DNA of 64,000 nucleotides from Streptomyces abyssalis (GTDB taxonomy: Bacteria > Actinomycetota > Actinomycetes > Streptomycetales > Streptomycetaceae), in contig NZ_LJGT01000040.1 of NCBI RefSeq assembly GCF_001751365.1, positions 62,001 through 126,000 of the forward strand, written 5' to 3'. This document shows, in pieces, positions 24,917 through 33,416 of this stretch (the stretch's first letter is position 1; each line of letters begins with the position of its first letter). The translations under genes were made by a program, and so were the position numbers. The notes under the pieces are model-generated. The model did not search any database and was not told the DNA's origin. It saw only the letters and a program-made list of their open reading frames with translations.

Positions 24917-26755
24917 GTGCCGTACCGGAATCTCGTCCCCGCGCCTCGTTCCGTGACGCCCCAACCGGGCGGTGACGGGCGGGACTTCGTCCTCGGCCCG
25001 GCCAGCGTGCTCGTCGCGGGCCCAGGCACCGAGGACACCGCGCGCTGGCTCCGCGCCACCGTCAGCCCCGCCACGGGATGGCCGCTGCCGCCGGGCGGCG
25101 AGCACGGAAGCACGCAAGGCGGTGCGGACGGCGGCACAGGCGGCGGTGCGCTCGTGCTGAGCACGGACGAGGCAGTCGCCGCCCGGCTCGGCCCCGAGGG
25201 TTACGAACTGCGGGCCTCCGCCGGAAGCCTGCGTATCACCGGAGGCGCACCCGCCGGGGTCTTCTGGGGTGCGCAGACGCTGCGGCAGCTTCTCGGCCCC
25301 GCAGCCTTCCGGCGGGCCGGCACGGCGCGGGACGGCATGGGCCGGCGCATCCCCGCGGTGCACATCGAGGACGGTCCGCGCTTCGCCTGGCGCGGTCATC
25401 TGCTCGACGTCGCACGGCACTTCACCCCCAAGGACGGCGTGCTGCGCACCCTCGACCTGCTCGCCGCGCACAAGCTCAACGTCCTCCATCTGCACCTCAC
25501 CGACGACCAGGGCTGGCGCGTAGAGATCCGGCACCGGCCCCGGCTGACCGAGGTGGGCGGCACCCGCGCCCGCACCCGCGTCGGACACGGAGGCCGCGTG
25601 CCGGGGACGCAGCCGCTGTGGGACGAGCGGGCGCACGGCGGCTGGTACAGCCAGGAGGACCTGCGGGAGATCGTCGCGTACGCCGCCGACCGGCACATCA
25701 CCGTCGTCCCCGAGATCGACGTGCCCGGTCATTCGCAGGCCGCGATCGCCGCGTACCCGGAACTCGGCAACACCGACGCCGTCGACACCGCCCGTACGGC
25801 GGTGTGGACGGACTGGGGCGTGAGCTCCGACATCCTCGCGCCGGGCGAGCACGTGCTGCGCTTCTACGAGGGCGTGCTGGAGGAACTCCTGGAGATCTTC
25901 CCTTCCCGCTTCATCCACCTCGGCGGCGACGAATGCCCCAAGGACCAGTGGCGCGCGTCGCCTTCGGCGCGGGCGCGCATGCGTGAACTGGGCCTGAGTA
26001 CGGACGAGCCCGACTCGCCCCGTGGCGCCGGCCGCGGGCGGGCAGCCCCGGAATGCGCCCTGCAGGCGTGGTTCGTCCAGCACTTCGACCACTGGCTCGC
26101 CGCACGCGGACGGCGCCTCATCGGCTGGGACGAGATCCTGGAGGGCGGCCCCGACCTCACCACAGGGGCGGCGGTCTCCTCCTGGCGTGGCAGGGCCGGC
26201 GGCGTCGCCGCCGCACGCGCCGGGCACGACGTCGTGATGTGCCCGGAGGACCAGGTGTATCTGGACCACCGGCAGGACGGCGGCGCGACGGAACCGGTGC
26301 CGCTCGGATACGTACGCACCCTGCGCGACGTCTACCATTTCGAGCCCGTTCCGGGGGAGTTGGCGGGAACGCCGCAGGAGCGGCATGTACTCGGCGCCCA
26401 GGCCAACATGTGGACCGAGTGCACCGAGAACCAGCAGCGCGTCGACTACCAGACCTTCCCGCGCCTCACCGCCTTCGCCGAGGCCGTCTGGTCGTCACTG
26501 CCCGCTCCCGCGCGGCGCGGGGCGCACTTCGCGGACTTCGAACGCCGCATGACCGACGAGCACTACGCACGTCTGGAGGCGATGGGTGTGGCCTTCCGCC
26601 CGCCCGGCGGCCCGCGCCCGTGGCAGCGCCGCCCGGGCATCGTGGGACGGCCGCTCGACGGCCCGGGGGAGGAACCGTCCGACGGCCCGGAGGAGGAGCC
26701 GCCCGGCGCCGGGGAGGGAGCCGCGGGCGGACCGGAGGCCGTGCCCGGGGGCTAG
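24917..26755 (+). CDS. GH20 beta-N-acetylhexosaminidase
   Basis: 612 residues from the GTG at 24917, preferred because GAGAGG lies eight bases before it; GTG at 24908 is possible. It has the GH20b N-terminal domain (about 1-135) and a GH20 catalytic barrel: FAWRGHLLDVARHF, NVLHLHLTDDQGWRVEI, and the catalytic pair D338-E339 in HLGGDECP. It removes terminal N-acetylglucosamine from chito-oligosaccharides or glycans. No signal peptide is seen, so it should act in the cytoplasm on sugars imported by the adjacent transporter. The C-terminus (about 560-612) is an acidic Gly/Pro/Glu tail. It follows the permeases by 31 bp. Confidence 0.9.
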   Translation: MPYRNLVPAPRSVTPQPGGDGRDFVLGPASVLVAGPGTEDTARWLRATVSPATGWPLPPGGEHGSTQGGADGGTGGGALVLSTDEAVAARLGPEGYELRASAGSLRITGGAPAGVFWGAQTLRQLLGPAAFRRAGTARDGMGRRIPAVHIEDGPRFAWRGHLLDVARHFTPKDGVLRTLDLLAAHKLNVLHLHLTDDQGWRVEIRHRPRLTEVGGTRARTRVGHGGRVPGTQPLWDERAHGGWYSQEDLREIVAYAADRHITVVPEIDVPGHSQAAIAAYPELGNTDAVDTARTAVWTDWGVSSDILAPGEHVLRFYEGVLEELLEIFPSRFIHLGGDECPKDQWRASPSARARMRELGLSTDEPDSPRGAGRGRAAPECALQAWFVQHFDHWLAARGRRLIGWDEILEGGPDLTTGAAVSSWRGRAGGVAAARAGHDVVMCPEDQVYLDHRQDGGATEPVPLGYVRTLRDVYHFEPVPGELAGTPQERHVLGAQANMWTECTENQQRVDYQTFPRLTAFAEAVWSSLPAPARRGAHFADFERRMTDEHYARLEAMGVAFRPPGGPRPWQRRPGIVGRPLDGPGEEPSDGPEEEPPGAGEGAAGGPEAVPGG

Positions 26756-27056
26756 CCCGGCCCGTGCGCGCGTAACCGCAGGGCACCGGTGTGGTCCGTA
26801 GCACGAAAGTCCGCACAGGTTCGTTGATCGGCACAAGAGTCACCGAGAGTGGCAATTCGTCGCTTGCCCGTGTGAGCTGGGGATTACGGGCCCGCGTTCC
26901 GGACAGGGGACGAGAGTGATGTCAGCTGACGGAACAGCCCATACCGGGCCCCCGGTCCGACTGCCCGCCGAGATGTGCCAGAGTTGCCTCGTCCGGCCCG
27001 TGAGCACGTACCGTACGGGCACGGCAGCCGGGTCGACCGGGGAAGGGGCGGCTGGA

Positions 27057-27971
27057 TTGAGCACGCAAGCACAGCATGAACAACATGCGCCACAGGCTGT
27101 GCCGTCGGTCATGCTGCCCACCACGCTCGACGAGGCCGTGGCCGCGCTCTCCGCCGTGCCCGCGGCGGTGCCCGTGGCAGGCGGCACCGACCTGATGGCG
27201 GGCGTGAACGCCGGCCATCTCCGCCCCGCCGCGCTCGTCGGACTCGGACGGATCAGCGAGATCCGCGGCTGGCAGTACCTGGACGGGGAGGCGCTCCTGG
27301 GCGCCGGTCTCACCCACGCCCGCATGGGACGTCCCGACTTCTCCGCCCTCATCCCGGCGCTCGCGGCCGGCGCACGCGCCGCCGGTCCGCCCCAGATCCG
27401 TAACGCCGGCACGCTCGGCGGCAACGTCGTCAGCGCCCACCCGACCGGCGACACCCTGCCGGTGCTGGCGGCTCTGGAGGCCACGCTCGTCGTCGCGGGC
27501 CCGGAGGGTGCGCGGCGCGAGATCCCGGTGAGCCACCTCCTCGCGAACGTGGACATGCTGCGGCCCAGCGAGGTCGTCGGGCACGTGCGGGTTCCGCTTC
27601 TGCACGCGCCGCAGACCTTCCTGAAGGCCACGGGGCGTACCGGTCCCGGCCGCGCCATGGCCTCGGTCGCCGTCGTGCTGGACCCGGTGCGGCGCGGAGT
27701 GCGCTGCGCGGTCGGTGCGGTCGCGCCGATGCCGCTGCGTCCGCTGGAGGCGGAGCGCTGGATCGCGTCGCTGATCGACTGGGACGGACAGCGCGGTCTG
27801 GCCCCCGAGGCCCTCGCCGCCTTCGGTGACTACGTCGCCATGGCGTGCATCCCCGACCCCGCCCCGGCAGAGGAGGGCGGTGAGGCTCCCGCACTTCCGC
27901 CCGCGGCCTTCCACTTGCGGCGTACGGTGGCAACACTGGCCCGCCGAGGACTCGGGAGGGCGCTCGCATGA
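27057..27971 (+). CDS. Xanthine dehydrogenase-type FAD-binding subunit
   Basis: 304 residues from a TTG at 27057 with GGAAGGGGC about seven bases upstream. A longer frame starting near 26916 adds a CxxC-containing stretch that I do not recall in homologues, so I prefer the shorter form. It is the CoxM/FAD domain of molybdenum hydroxylases: VPVAGGTDLMAGVNAGHLRP holds the FAD pyrophosphate loop, and PQIRNAGTLGGNVVSAHPTGD is the second FAD signature. It passes electrons from the iron-sulfur subunit to an acceptor. It is the first gene of a molybdo-hydroxylase operon and overlaps the next gene by ATGA. Substrate (purine, aldehyde or CO type) is not resolved by this subunit. Confidence 0.88.
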   Translation: MSTQAQHEQHAPQAVPSVMLPTTLDEAVAALSAVPAAVPVAGGTDLMAGVNAGHLRPAALVGLGRISEIRGWQYLDGEALLGAGLTHARMGRPDFSALIPALAAGARAAGPPQIRNAGTLGGNVVSAHPTGDTLPVLAALEATLVVAGPEGARREIPVSHLLANVDMLRPSEVVGHVRVPLLHAPQTFLKATGRTGPGRAMASVAVVLDPVRRGVRCAVGAVAPMPLRPLEAERWIASLIDWDGQRGLAPEALAAFGDYVAMACIPDPAPAEEGGEAPALPPAAFHLRRTVATLARRGLGRALA

Positions 27972-30022
27972 GCAACGGCAGCCCGCACGACCCCAACGCA
28001 CCGGGCGAGGGGTACGGACACGGGCAGGGGCACCACGGACAGGGATACACGGACGGGTACGGCTCCGAGTACGGCGAATACGCCGAGTACGGCGACGAGG
28101 GCGGCTACCGCGCCGAATACGGGGAGTACGGCGAGTACGGCGGCTACGGGCAGCGGGCGCAGCACGCGCAGCAGCAGCCGGGCCGGCCTCAGCCGCACCC
28201 GTCGTATCCGCAGGACGGCTCGTACCCGCGGGAAGGCTGGGGCGGCGAGTCCGACCAGGACGCCACCGCCTTCGTCCAGCTGCCCGCCGGTCCGCTGCCG
28301 CCTCCCGGCGCGGGAGTCGAGGCATGGGGCCCGCTGGCCGCACCCGGCACGGGGCAGGGCGGCTACACGCCGCCTCCGCTGGACCCGGCGGAGGTCGCCG
28401 GGCAGCAGGGGTCCGGGCAGCCCGTGGCACCCGCCGCGGACGGTCCGGAATCCGCCGGGCAGTGGGCGATGCCGTTCGGCGAGGGGACCGGGGCCGGTGG
28501 CCCGGGCGGGTACGACCCCTCCTCGCACGGTCAGCAGTACGAGCAGCAGTTCGCACCGCAGCAGGACCAACAGCCCGGTACGGCCGGGGCGTTCGGCGAC
28601 CAGGGAGGGGCCGGCCAGGGTGCCGCCGCGGCGCTCGCCGGCTCGCACGAGGCGCGTACGCAGCGGCGGCCTCTCGGCACGGGCGGCGGCATCACGCCGG
28701 ACGAAGCGGAACCGATAGGACCGGGCACGCAGTTCAGCGGACCCGCGGCGCCGCAGCACGGCTCGGCAGGGTCCGTGCAGCATCAGCAGGACATCGCGGG
28801 GGACGAGCACTTCGCCGAGGCGCACGCGCGCCGGCAGGTGCCCTTCGAGGGGCACCTCGACGGGCGCGAGGCCGTGCCCGGGACCGTGCCGGGGGAGGCA
28901 GCGGAGACCGCTCCGGGGGACGCGGGGGGCACGTACGCATCCGCGTCGCAGTCGGCGCAGTGGAGCGAAGCGGCTCCCTCCGGGGGCACGGCGGCCGACA
29001 CGGCCACCGACGGCGGTACGGACGACGCGGACGGCACCGGGGCACGGGCGCCGATGGGGACGGTGCGCTCGGGACTTCCGTTCACGCCTTCCTCCGGCAC
29101 CGGCATCGTGACGGACACGGCCGGTACGGACGTCGCCGGTACGGACGCGGGCCCGGACGCACGTACGGACGCGGGTCCGAACTCGCCTGCTCCGGGCGGC
29201 GGTTGGGCCCAGCCCCCGGCACCGGCGGCTCCCGAACCGGCGCCCGCTCCCGAGCCGGAGGCCCCACCCGGACCGGCACAGGCATCCGGGTCCACACGCG
29301 TACCCGCACCCTCCACCGCCCGCGAGGCGGGGGCGGGGGAACCGGCCACCGACGACGAGGTCTCCGAGGAACGGCCGGTCGAACTCGCCCCCGAACTCGG
29401 CGGCGAACACCCGCACGTCTCCTATGTCCTCCACGTCAACGGCATCGACCGTCCCGTCACCGACGCCTGGATCGGCGAATCCCTCCTGTACGTCCTCCGG
29501 GAGCGCCTCGGCCTCGCCGGTGCCAAGGACGGCTGCTCGCAGGGCGAGTGCGGCGCCTGCTCCGTGCAGGTCGACGGCCGCCTCGTCGCCGCCTGCCTCG
29601 TTCCCGCGGCGACGGCGGCGGGCAGCGAGATCCGTACGGTCGAGGGGCTGGCCTCCGACGGCGTGCCCTCCGACGTGCAGCGCGCGCTCACCGAGTCGGG
29701 AGCCGTGCAGTGCGGCTTCTGCGTACCCGGCCTCGCGATGACGGTGCACGACCTGCTGGAGGGCAACCACGCGCCCAGCGAACTGGAGGCCCGCAAGGCC
29801 ATCAGCGGCAACCTGTGCCGCTGCTCCGGCTACCGCGGCGTGCTCGACGCCGTCCGTACCGTCGTCTCCGAACGTGCCGAGCAGGCCGCTCGGGAGGAGG
29901 CGGAGGCCGAGGCCGAAGCGGAGGCGTACGAACAGGAGTTGGCCGACGCCTCCGCACGCATCCCGCACCAGGCGGGCCCGGGCGCGGGCGGCGCGCACTT
30001 CCCGGGGGGAGGCGGAGCATGA
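27968..30022 (+). CDS. 2Fe-2S subunit of molybdenum hydroxylase with long disordered N-terminus
   Basis: 684 residues, about four times the usual 160-180. Residues 1 to about 470 are low complexity: a Gly/Tyr/Glu-rich opening with repeated EYGEY and YGEYGGYG, then Gln/Pro-rich and Ala/Gly/Thr-rich segments. The catalytic part (about 475-645) has the two [2Fe-2S] clusters: C523, C528, C531 and C543 for the plant-type cluster, and CGFC (582-585) with CRC (617-619) for the second. The last 40 residues form an acidic helix and a Gly-rich tail. It links the Mo and FAD subunits electronically. Its start overlaps the FAD gene stop; its stop overlaps an ATG at 30019. Long disordered extensions occur in streptomycete homologues, function unknown. 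Confidence 0.85.
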   Translation: MSNGSPHDPNAPGEGYGHGQGHHGQGYTDGYGSEYGEYAEYGDEGGYRAEYGEYGEYGGYGQRAQHAQQQPGRPQPHPSYPQDGSYPREGWGGESDQDATAFVQLPAGPLPPPGAGVEAWGPLAAPGTGQGGYTPPPLDPAEVAGQQGSGQPVAPAADGPESAGQWAMPFGEGTGAGGPGGYDPSSHGQQYEQQFAPQQDQQPGTAGAFGDQGGAGQGAAAALAGSHEARTQRRPLGTGGGITPDEAEPIGPGTQFSGPAAPQHGSAGSVQHQQDIAGDEHFAEAHARRQVPFEGHLDGREAVPGTVPGEAAETAPGDAGGTYASASQSAQWSEAAPSGGTAADTATDGGTDDADGTGARAPMGTVRSGLPFTPSSGTGIVTDTAGTDVAGTDAGPDARTDAGPNSPAPGGGWAQPPAPAAPEPAPAPEPEAPPGPAQASGSTRVPAPSTAREAGAGEPATDDEVSEERPVELAPELGGEHPHVSYVLHVNGIDRPVTDAWIGESLLYVLRERLGLAGAKDGCSQGECGACSVQVDGRLVAACLVPAATAAGSEIRTVEGLASDGVPSDVQRALTESGAVQCGFCVPGLAMTVHDLLEGNHAPSELEARKAISGNLCRCSGYRGVLDAVRTVVSERAEQAAREEAEAEAEAEAYEQELADASARIPHQAGPGAGGAHFPGGGGA

Positions 30023-30324
30023 GGCTCGTGGAGCCCCCGGCGGCCCGCCCTCACGGGCGCCGCGTACGAACGGAAGGCGCACGGCACCGGGCCGTACCGC
30101 ATCACGGCGCACCGGCGCGCGGCGTACGGCATCACGGCGTACCGCACCACGCAGCACGGCATCACGCAGCACGGCATCACGGAGCACCGCACCACGGAGC
30201 ACAGCGACACCGCGTACAGCGACACCGCGTACAGCGACACCGCGCACAAGCGGGAGGCGTACAAGGGCGAGGCGTACAGGAGCACCGCGTGCAGGGACGA
30301 CGCGGAAAGGCAGCAGCGGCATGA
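30019..30324 (+). CDS. Candidate His-rich pentad-repeat small protein between xdh subunits
   Basis: An ATG at 30019 overlaps the stop of the 2Fe-2S gene, with GGGGGAGG six to seven bases before it, and the frame runs 101 residues to a TGA at 30322-30324 that overlaps the ATG of the Mo-binding subunit. From residue 16 to 95 the product is sixteen pentads of the form [V/A]-x-x-x-[G/A/R] (VPHHG, VRHHG, APHHG, VQRHR), with about 20 His residues. The overlaps at both ends are strong signs of a translated, coupled gene. Against this, codon third positions within the repeat are only moderately GC-rich here, while the frame of the upstream gene shows almost pure GC3. No family is recognised. Metal binding by the His pairs is a guess. 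Confidence 0.45.
   Translation: MRLVEPPAARPHGRRVRTEGARHRAVPHHGAPARGVRHHGVPHHAARHHAARHHGAPHHGAQRHRVQRHRVQRHRAQAGGVQGRGVQEHRVQGRRGKAAAA
30064..30303 (+). repeat. 15-bp minisatellite, 16 units
   Basis: Sixteen consecutive 15-bp units, the most regular of the form GTACCGCATCACGGC, or GTACAGCGACACCGC near the end (two identical copies at 30214-30243, and a close preceding one). Unit length is a multiple of three, so all three forward frames stay open. It occupies most of the 298-bp gap between the 2Fe-2S and molybdopterin subunit genes. Confidence 0.9.
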
Positions 30325-32654
30325 CCAGCACGGCCGACGGCCCCGGCGCCGTCACAGCGACCCCCGCCCAGGGCACACCGCTCTCGCCCGACTCCGCCGA
30401 CGGCGGTCCCGTCACGCACGGGATCGGCGCGTCCCTTCCCTCGACCGACGCACCCGCCAAAGCCGAAGGCACCTTCCCCTACGCGGGCGACCTGTGGGCC
30501 GAGGGCCTGCTGTGGGCGGCGGTACTGCGCGCGCCGCACCCGCACGCCCGCATCGTCTCCATCGACACCGGGCCGGCGGCCGCGCTGACCGGGGTACACG
30601 CCGTCGTCACCCACGAGGACGTGCCCGGTGACGCCGGCCACGGACGCAAGGTCGCCGACCAGCCCGCCTTCGCCCGCGACGTCGTGCGCTACTACGGGGA
30701 GCCGGTCGCCGCCGTCGCAGCCGACCACCCCGACACGGCGCGGCTGGCGGCCGCGGCGATCGCCGTGGAGTACGAGCCGCTGGACGCCGTCACGGACCCG
30801 GAGAAGTCCTTCGAGGCCGAACCGCTGCACCCCGACGGCAACTTGATCCGTCACATCCCGCTGCGCTTCGGCGACCAGGACATCACGGGCGACGTCGTCG
30901 TCGACGGCCTCTACCGCATCGGCCGCCAGGACCCCGCGCCCATCGGCGCCGAGGCCGGGCTCGCCGTGCCCCGCCCCGACGGCGGCGTGGAGATCTACAC
31001 CGCCTCCACCGACCCGCACACCGACCGCGACCTGGCCGCCGCCTGCTTCGGCCTCGCGCCCGAGCAGGTCAAGGTCGTCGTGACCGGCGTGCCCGGTGCG
31101 ATGGGCGACCGCGAAGACACCGGTCTGCAGGTGCCGTTGGGGCTGCTGGCGATGAAGACGGGCAGCCCCGTGAAGATCGCCGCCACCCGCGAGGAGTCCT
31201 TCCTCGGGCACGCCCACCGCCACCCCACACTGCTGCGCTACCGCCATCACGCGGACAGCGAGGGCCGGTTGGTGAAGGTCGAGGCGCAGATCCTCCTCGA
31301 CGCGGGCGCCTACGCGGACACCACCGCCGACGCGCTCGCCGCCGCGGTCTCCTTCGCGGCAGGTCCGTACGTCGTGCCGCACGCCACGATCGACGGCTGG
31401 GCCGTACGTACGAACAACCCGCCGTCCGGCCATGTGCGCGGCGAGGGCGCGATGCAGGTGTGCGCGGCGTACGAGGGCCAAATGGACAAGCTGGCCGCGC
31501 AGTTGCGCATGGACCCCGCCGACCTGCGCATGCGCAACGTCATGGCGACCGGTGATCTGCTGCCCACCGGCCAGACCGTCACCTGCCCGGCGCCCGTGGC
31601 CGAACTGCTGAGCGCCGTACGGGAAGCGCCGCTGCCCGCGTTGCCGAAGGACAGCCCCGAGCGCGACTGGCTGCTGCCCGGCGGCCCCGAGGGCGCGGGC
31701 GAACCGGGCGCGGTGCGGCGCGGCGTCGGCTACGCGCTCGGCATGGTGCACATGCTCGGCGCGGAGGGCACCGACGAGGTCTCCACGGCCACGGTGAAGG
31801 TCAACGGCCCCGTGGCGACGGTGATGTGCGCCGCCGTCGAGACGGGGCAGGGCTTCACGACGCTCGCCCGTCAGATCGTGCAGGAGACGCTGGGCATCGA
31901 CGAGGTGTACGTCGCGCCCGTCGACACCGACCAGCCGACGGCCGGCGCGGGAGCGCACAGCAGACACACCTGGGTGTCGGGCGGCGCGGTCGAGCGGGCG
32001 GCCAAGATGGTGCGTACGCAGCTGCTGCAGCCGCTCGCCGCGAAGTTCGGCATGTCGACCGAACTGCTCACCATCGCCGACGGGAAGATCACCTCCTACG
32101 ACGGTGTGCTGTCGACGACCGTCGTCGAGGCGCTGGAGGACAAGGAGTTGTGGGCCACCGCCCAGTGCCGCCCGCACCCGACGGAGGCGCTGGACGAGAC
32201 GGGGCAGGGCGACGCCTTCGTCGGGCTGGCCTTCGCCGCCGTACGTTCCGTGGTGGACGTCGACGTCGAACTCGGCTCGATCCGGGTGGTGGAGATGGCC
32301 ATCGCCCAGGACGTGGGGCGCGTGCTGAACCCGCGGCAGCTCAATGCCCGTATCGAGGCCGGCATCACCCAGGGCGTCGGCGCGGCCCTCACCGAACACC
32401 TCCGCATCAACCGAGGCATCGTGCGCCAGCCGGACTTCACGGGTTACGCCCTGCCGACGGCACTGGACGCCCCGGACATCCGCATCGTCCAACTCATCGA
32501 AGAACAGGACGTGGTGGCCCCCTTCGGCGCCAAGGCCGCCTCGGCGGTCCCGGTGGTCACCTCCCCGGCGGCGGTCGCGGCGGCGGTCCGCGCGGCGACG
32601 GGCATGCCGGTCAACCGGCTTCCGATCAGGCCGCAGACGGCTGTGGGGGGTTGA
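30321..32654 (+). CDS. Molybdopterin-binding subunit of xanthine dehydrogenase-type enzyme
   Basis: 777 residues from the ATG at 30321. It is the large CoxL/XdhB-type subunit: an aldehyde oxidase/xanthine dehydrogenase a/b hammerhead domain (about 40-160, AEGLLWAAVLRAPHPHARIVSID) and the Mo-cofactor domains. GAMGDREDTGLQVPLG takes the place of the GGGFGxK Mo-cofactor loop, VRGEGAMQVCAAYEGQMDKLA is the second, and VETGQGFTTLARQIVQETLG and the C-terminal VAPFGAKAASAVPVV carry the remaining sites; the catalytic Glu is probably that of FGAKAASE-type loops, but here the sequence has no Glu after FGAK, which is unusual. Function is molybdenum hydroxylation of a purine or related heterocycle; substrate is inferred only from the family. 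Confidence 0.85.
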   Translation: MTSTADGPGAVTATPAQGTPLSPDSADGGPVTHGIGASLPSTDAPAKAEGTFPYAGDLWAEGLLWAAVLRAPHPHARIVSIDTGPAAALTGVHAVVTHEDVPGDAGHGRKVADQPAFARDVVRYYGEPVAAVAADHPDTARLAAAAIAVEYEPLDAVTDPEKSFEAEPLHPDGNLIRHIPLRFGDQDITGDVVVDGLYRIGRQDPAPIGAEAGLAVPRPDGGVEIYTASTDPHTDRDLAAACFGLAPEQVKVVVTGVPGAMGDREDTGLQVPLGLLAMKTGSPVKIAATREESFLGHAHRHPTLLRYRHHADSEGRLVKVEAQILLDAGAYADTTADALAAAVSFAAGPYVVPHATIDGWAVRTNNPPSGHVRGEGAMQVCAAYEGQMDKLAAQLRMDPADLRMRNVMATGDLLPTGQTVTCPAPVAELLSAVREAPLPALPKDSPERDWLLPGGPEGAGEPGAVRRGVGYALGMVHMLGAEGTDEVSTATVKVNGPVATVMCAAVETGQGFTTLARQIVQETLGIDEVYVAPVDTDQPTAGAGAHSRHTWVSGGAVERAAKMVRTQLLQPLAAKFGMSTELLTIADGKITSYDGVLSTTVVEALEDKELWATAQCRPHPTEALDETGQGDAFVGLAFAAVRSVVDVDVELGSIRVVEMAIAQDVGRVLNPRQLNARIEAGITQGVGAALTEHLRINRGIVRQPDFTGYALPTALDAPDIRIVQLIEEQDVVAPFGAKAASAVPVVTSPAAVAAAVRAATGMPVNRLPIRPQTAVGG

Positions 32655-33065
32655 GGGGGCGGGGACGGCTCCGACGGATGGCCTGCCCAGCTGTGGTGCG
32701 CGCAGCGCTCTACACATCACGATCTCGTATCACCGCCCTGCCCAACCGGGCAGCGGCGCACGGCATTTGCGCAGCTTGCGCCGTCCCCATGACAGTCCGC
32801 TTCCGCGCACCAGGGCAGGTCCGCGCAGCGTGCAGCCGGAACGGCCCGCGGGTTCGGGTTCCGGGCGGCGGATGGGGCTGGAGTTGCAGGGGTGGTGACC
32901 GGCTGTCAGTAGCTGTTACTAGGGTGTACCCGAAACACACGTACGGCATCATGGTGACGACTGCCCTGCTGCCGGGCAGCAGACCGGGACTGCCGTAGCT
33001 ACGCGTCGGCGTCCACGGACGGACGCGGATACGGATGACGGAGAAGGAACGGGGAGGGCGCAGTC
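32655..33065. other. Intergenic region upstream of the T7SS cassette
   Basis: 411 bp without a convincing gene. A small hairpin (32738-32753, 6-bp stem, four-base loop) could end the xdh transcript. A near-perfect palindrome of 8-bp arms lies at 32966-32982, about 85 bp before the first ESX gene. GC content drops toward the end of the region. The cassette promoter should lie here. Confidence 0.5.
32966..32982. promoter_or_regulatory. Palindrome upstream of the T7SS cassette
   Basis: CTGCTGCC and GGCAGCAG are perfect arms around a single central G. The site is 83 bp upstream of the first gene of the cassette, a normal place for an operator, but a role is inferred only from symmetry and position. 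Confidence 0.3.
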
Positions 33066-33395
33066 GTGGGTGAGATGCGAGTTGACCTCAGTGAACTCGA
33101 GGAGACCGTACGCAAGCTCGGTCGCGTGAAGAGCGCCATGGACGATTCGACGTCCAAGAGCAGGTACAACACCGAACTCCCGAGTGGAGCGCTCGGCAAG
33201 AATTTCATTGAGGAGTCCGAACTCACCGCCGCACATGGCGAGATGAAGTCCCACATCGAGCAGATCATGAAGTTCATGAACGAAGTGATCGAGGAGTTCG
33301 GCACGAACACCAAGAAGGCGCACGGCAAGTACCAGGACGCTGAGTACGATGCCAAGCACGGCATGGACGGCGGCCGTTCAGGGTCCGGGAACTAG
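33066..33395 (+). CDS. ESX/WXG100-like small secreted protein
   Basis: 109 residues from a GTG at 33066 with GGGGAGG eight bases upstream. It is predicted to be almost all helical, like the EsxA/EsxB hairpin, with a short basic/acidic linker in the middle. There is no Trp-x-Gly at the turn, but the C-terminus has Y-Q-D-A-E, a good match to the YxxxD/E secretion signal of type VII substrates. It is followed after 21 bp by a second WxG protein and two mycosins, so the context supports type VII secretion. Codon use is clearly less GC-rich than in flanking genes. Alternative: a non-secreted helical partner protein. Confidence 0.65.
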   Translation: MGEMRVDLSELEETVRKLGRVKSAMDDSTSKSRYNTELPSGALGKNFIEESELTAAHGEMKSHIEQIMKFMNEVIEEFGTNTKKAHGKYQDAEYDAKHGMDGGRSGSGN

Positions 33396-33416
33396 CGGTC
33401 AGGGGGCGAGGACGAC

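Noticed and set aside
26916..27056. N-terminal extension of the FAD subunit with a CxxC motif
   Set aside because: The motif is suggestive, but the TTG at 27057 has a proper ribosome binding site and matches the usual start of the family. The upstream start has not been excluded.
30064..30303. CRISPR-like repeat array
   Set aside because: Units are 15 bp, directly adjacent and without spacers, and no cas genes occur in the window.
32655..33065. Sigma-70-like promoter TAGGGT before the ESX gene
   Set aside because: The nearest -35-like CTGTCA is only 11 bases away, which is too close for a functional pair.
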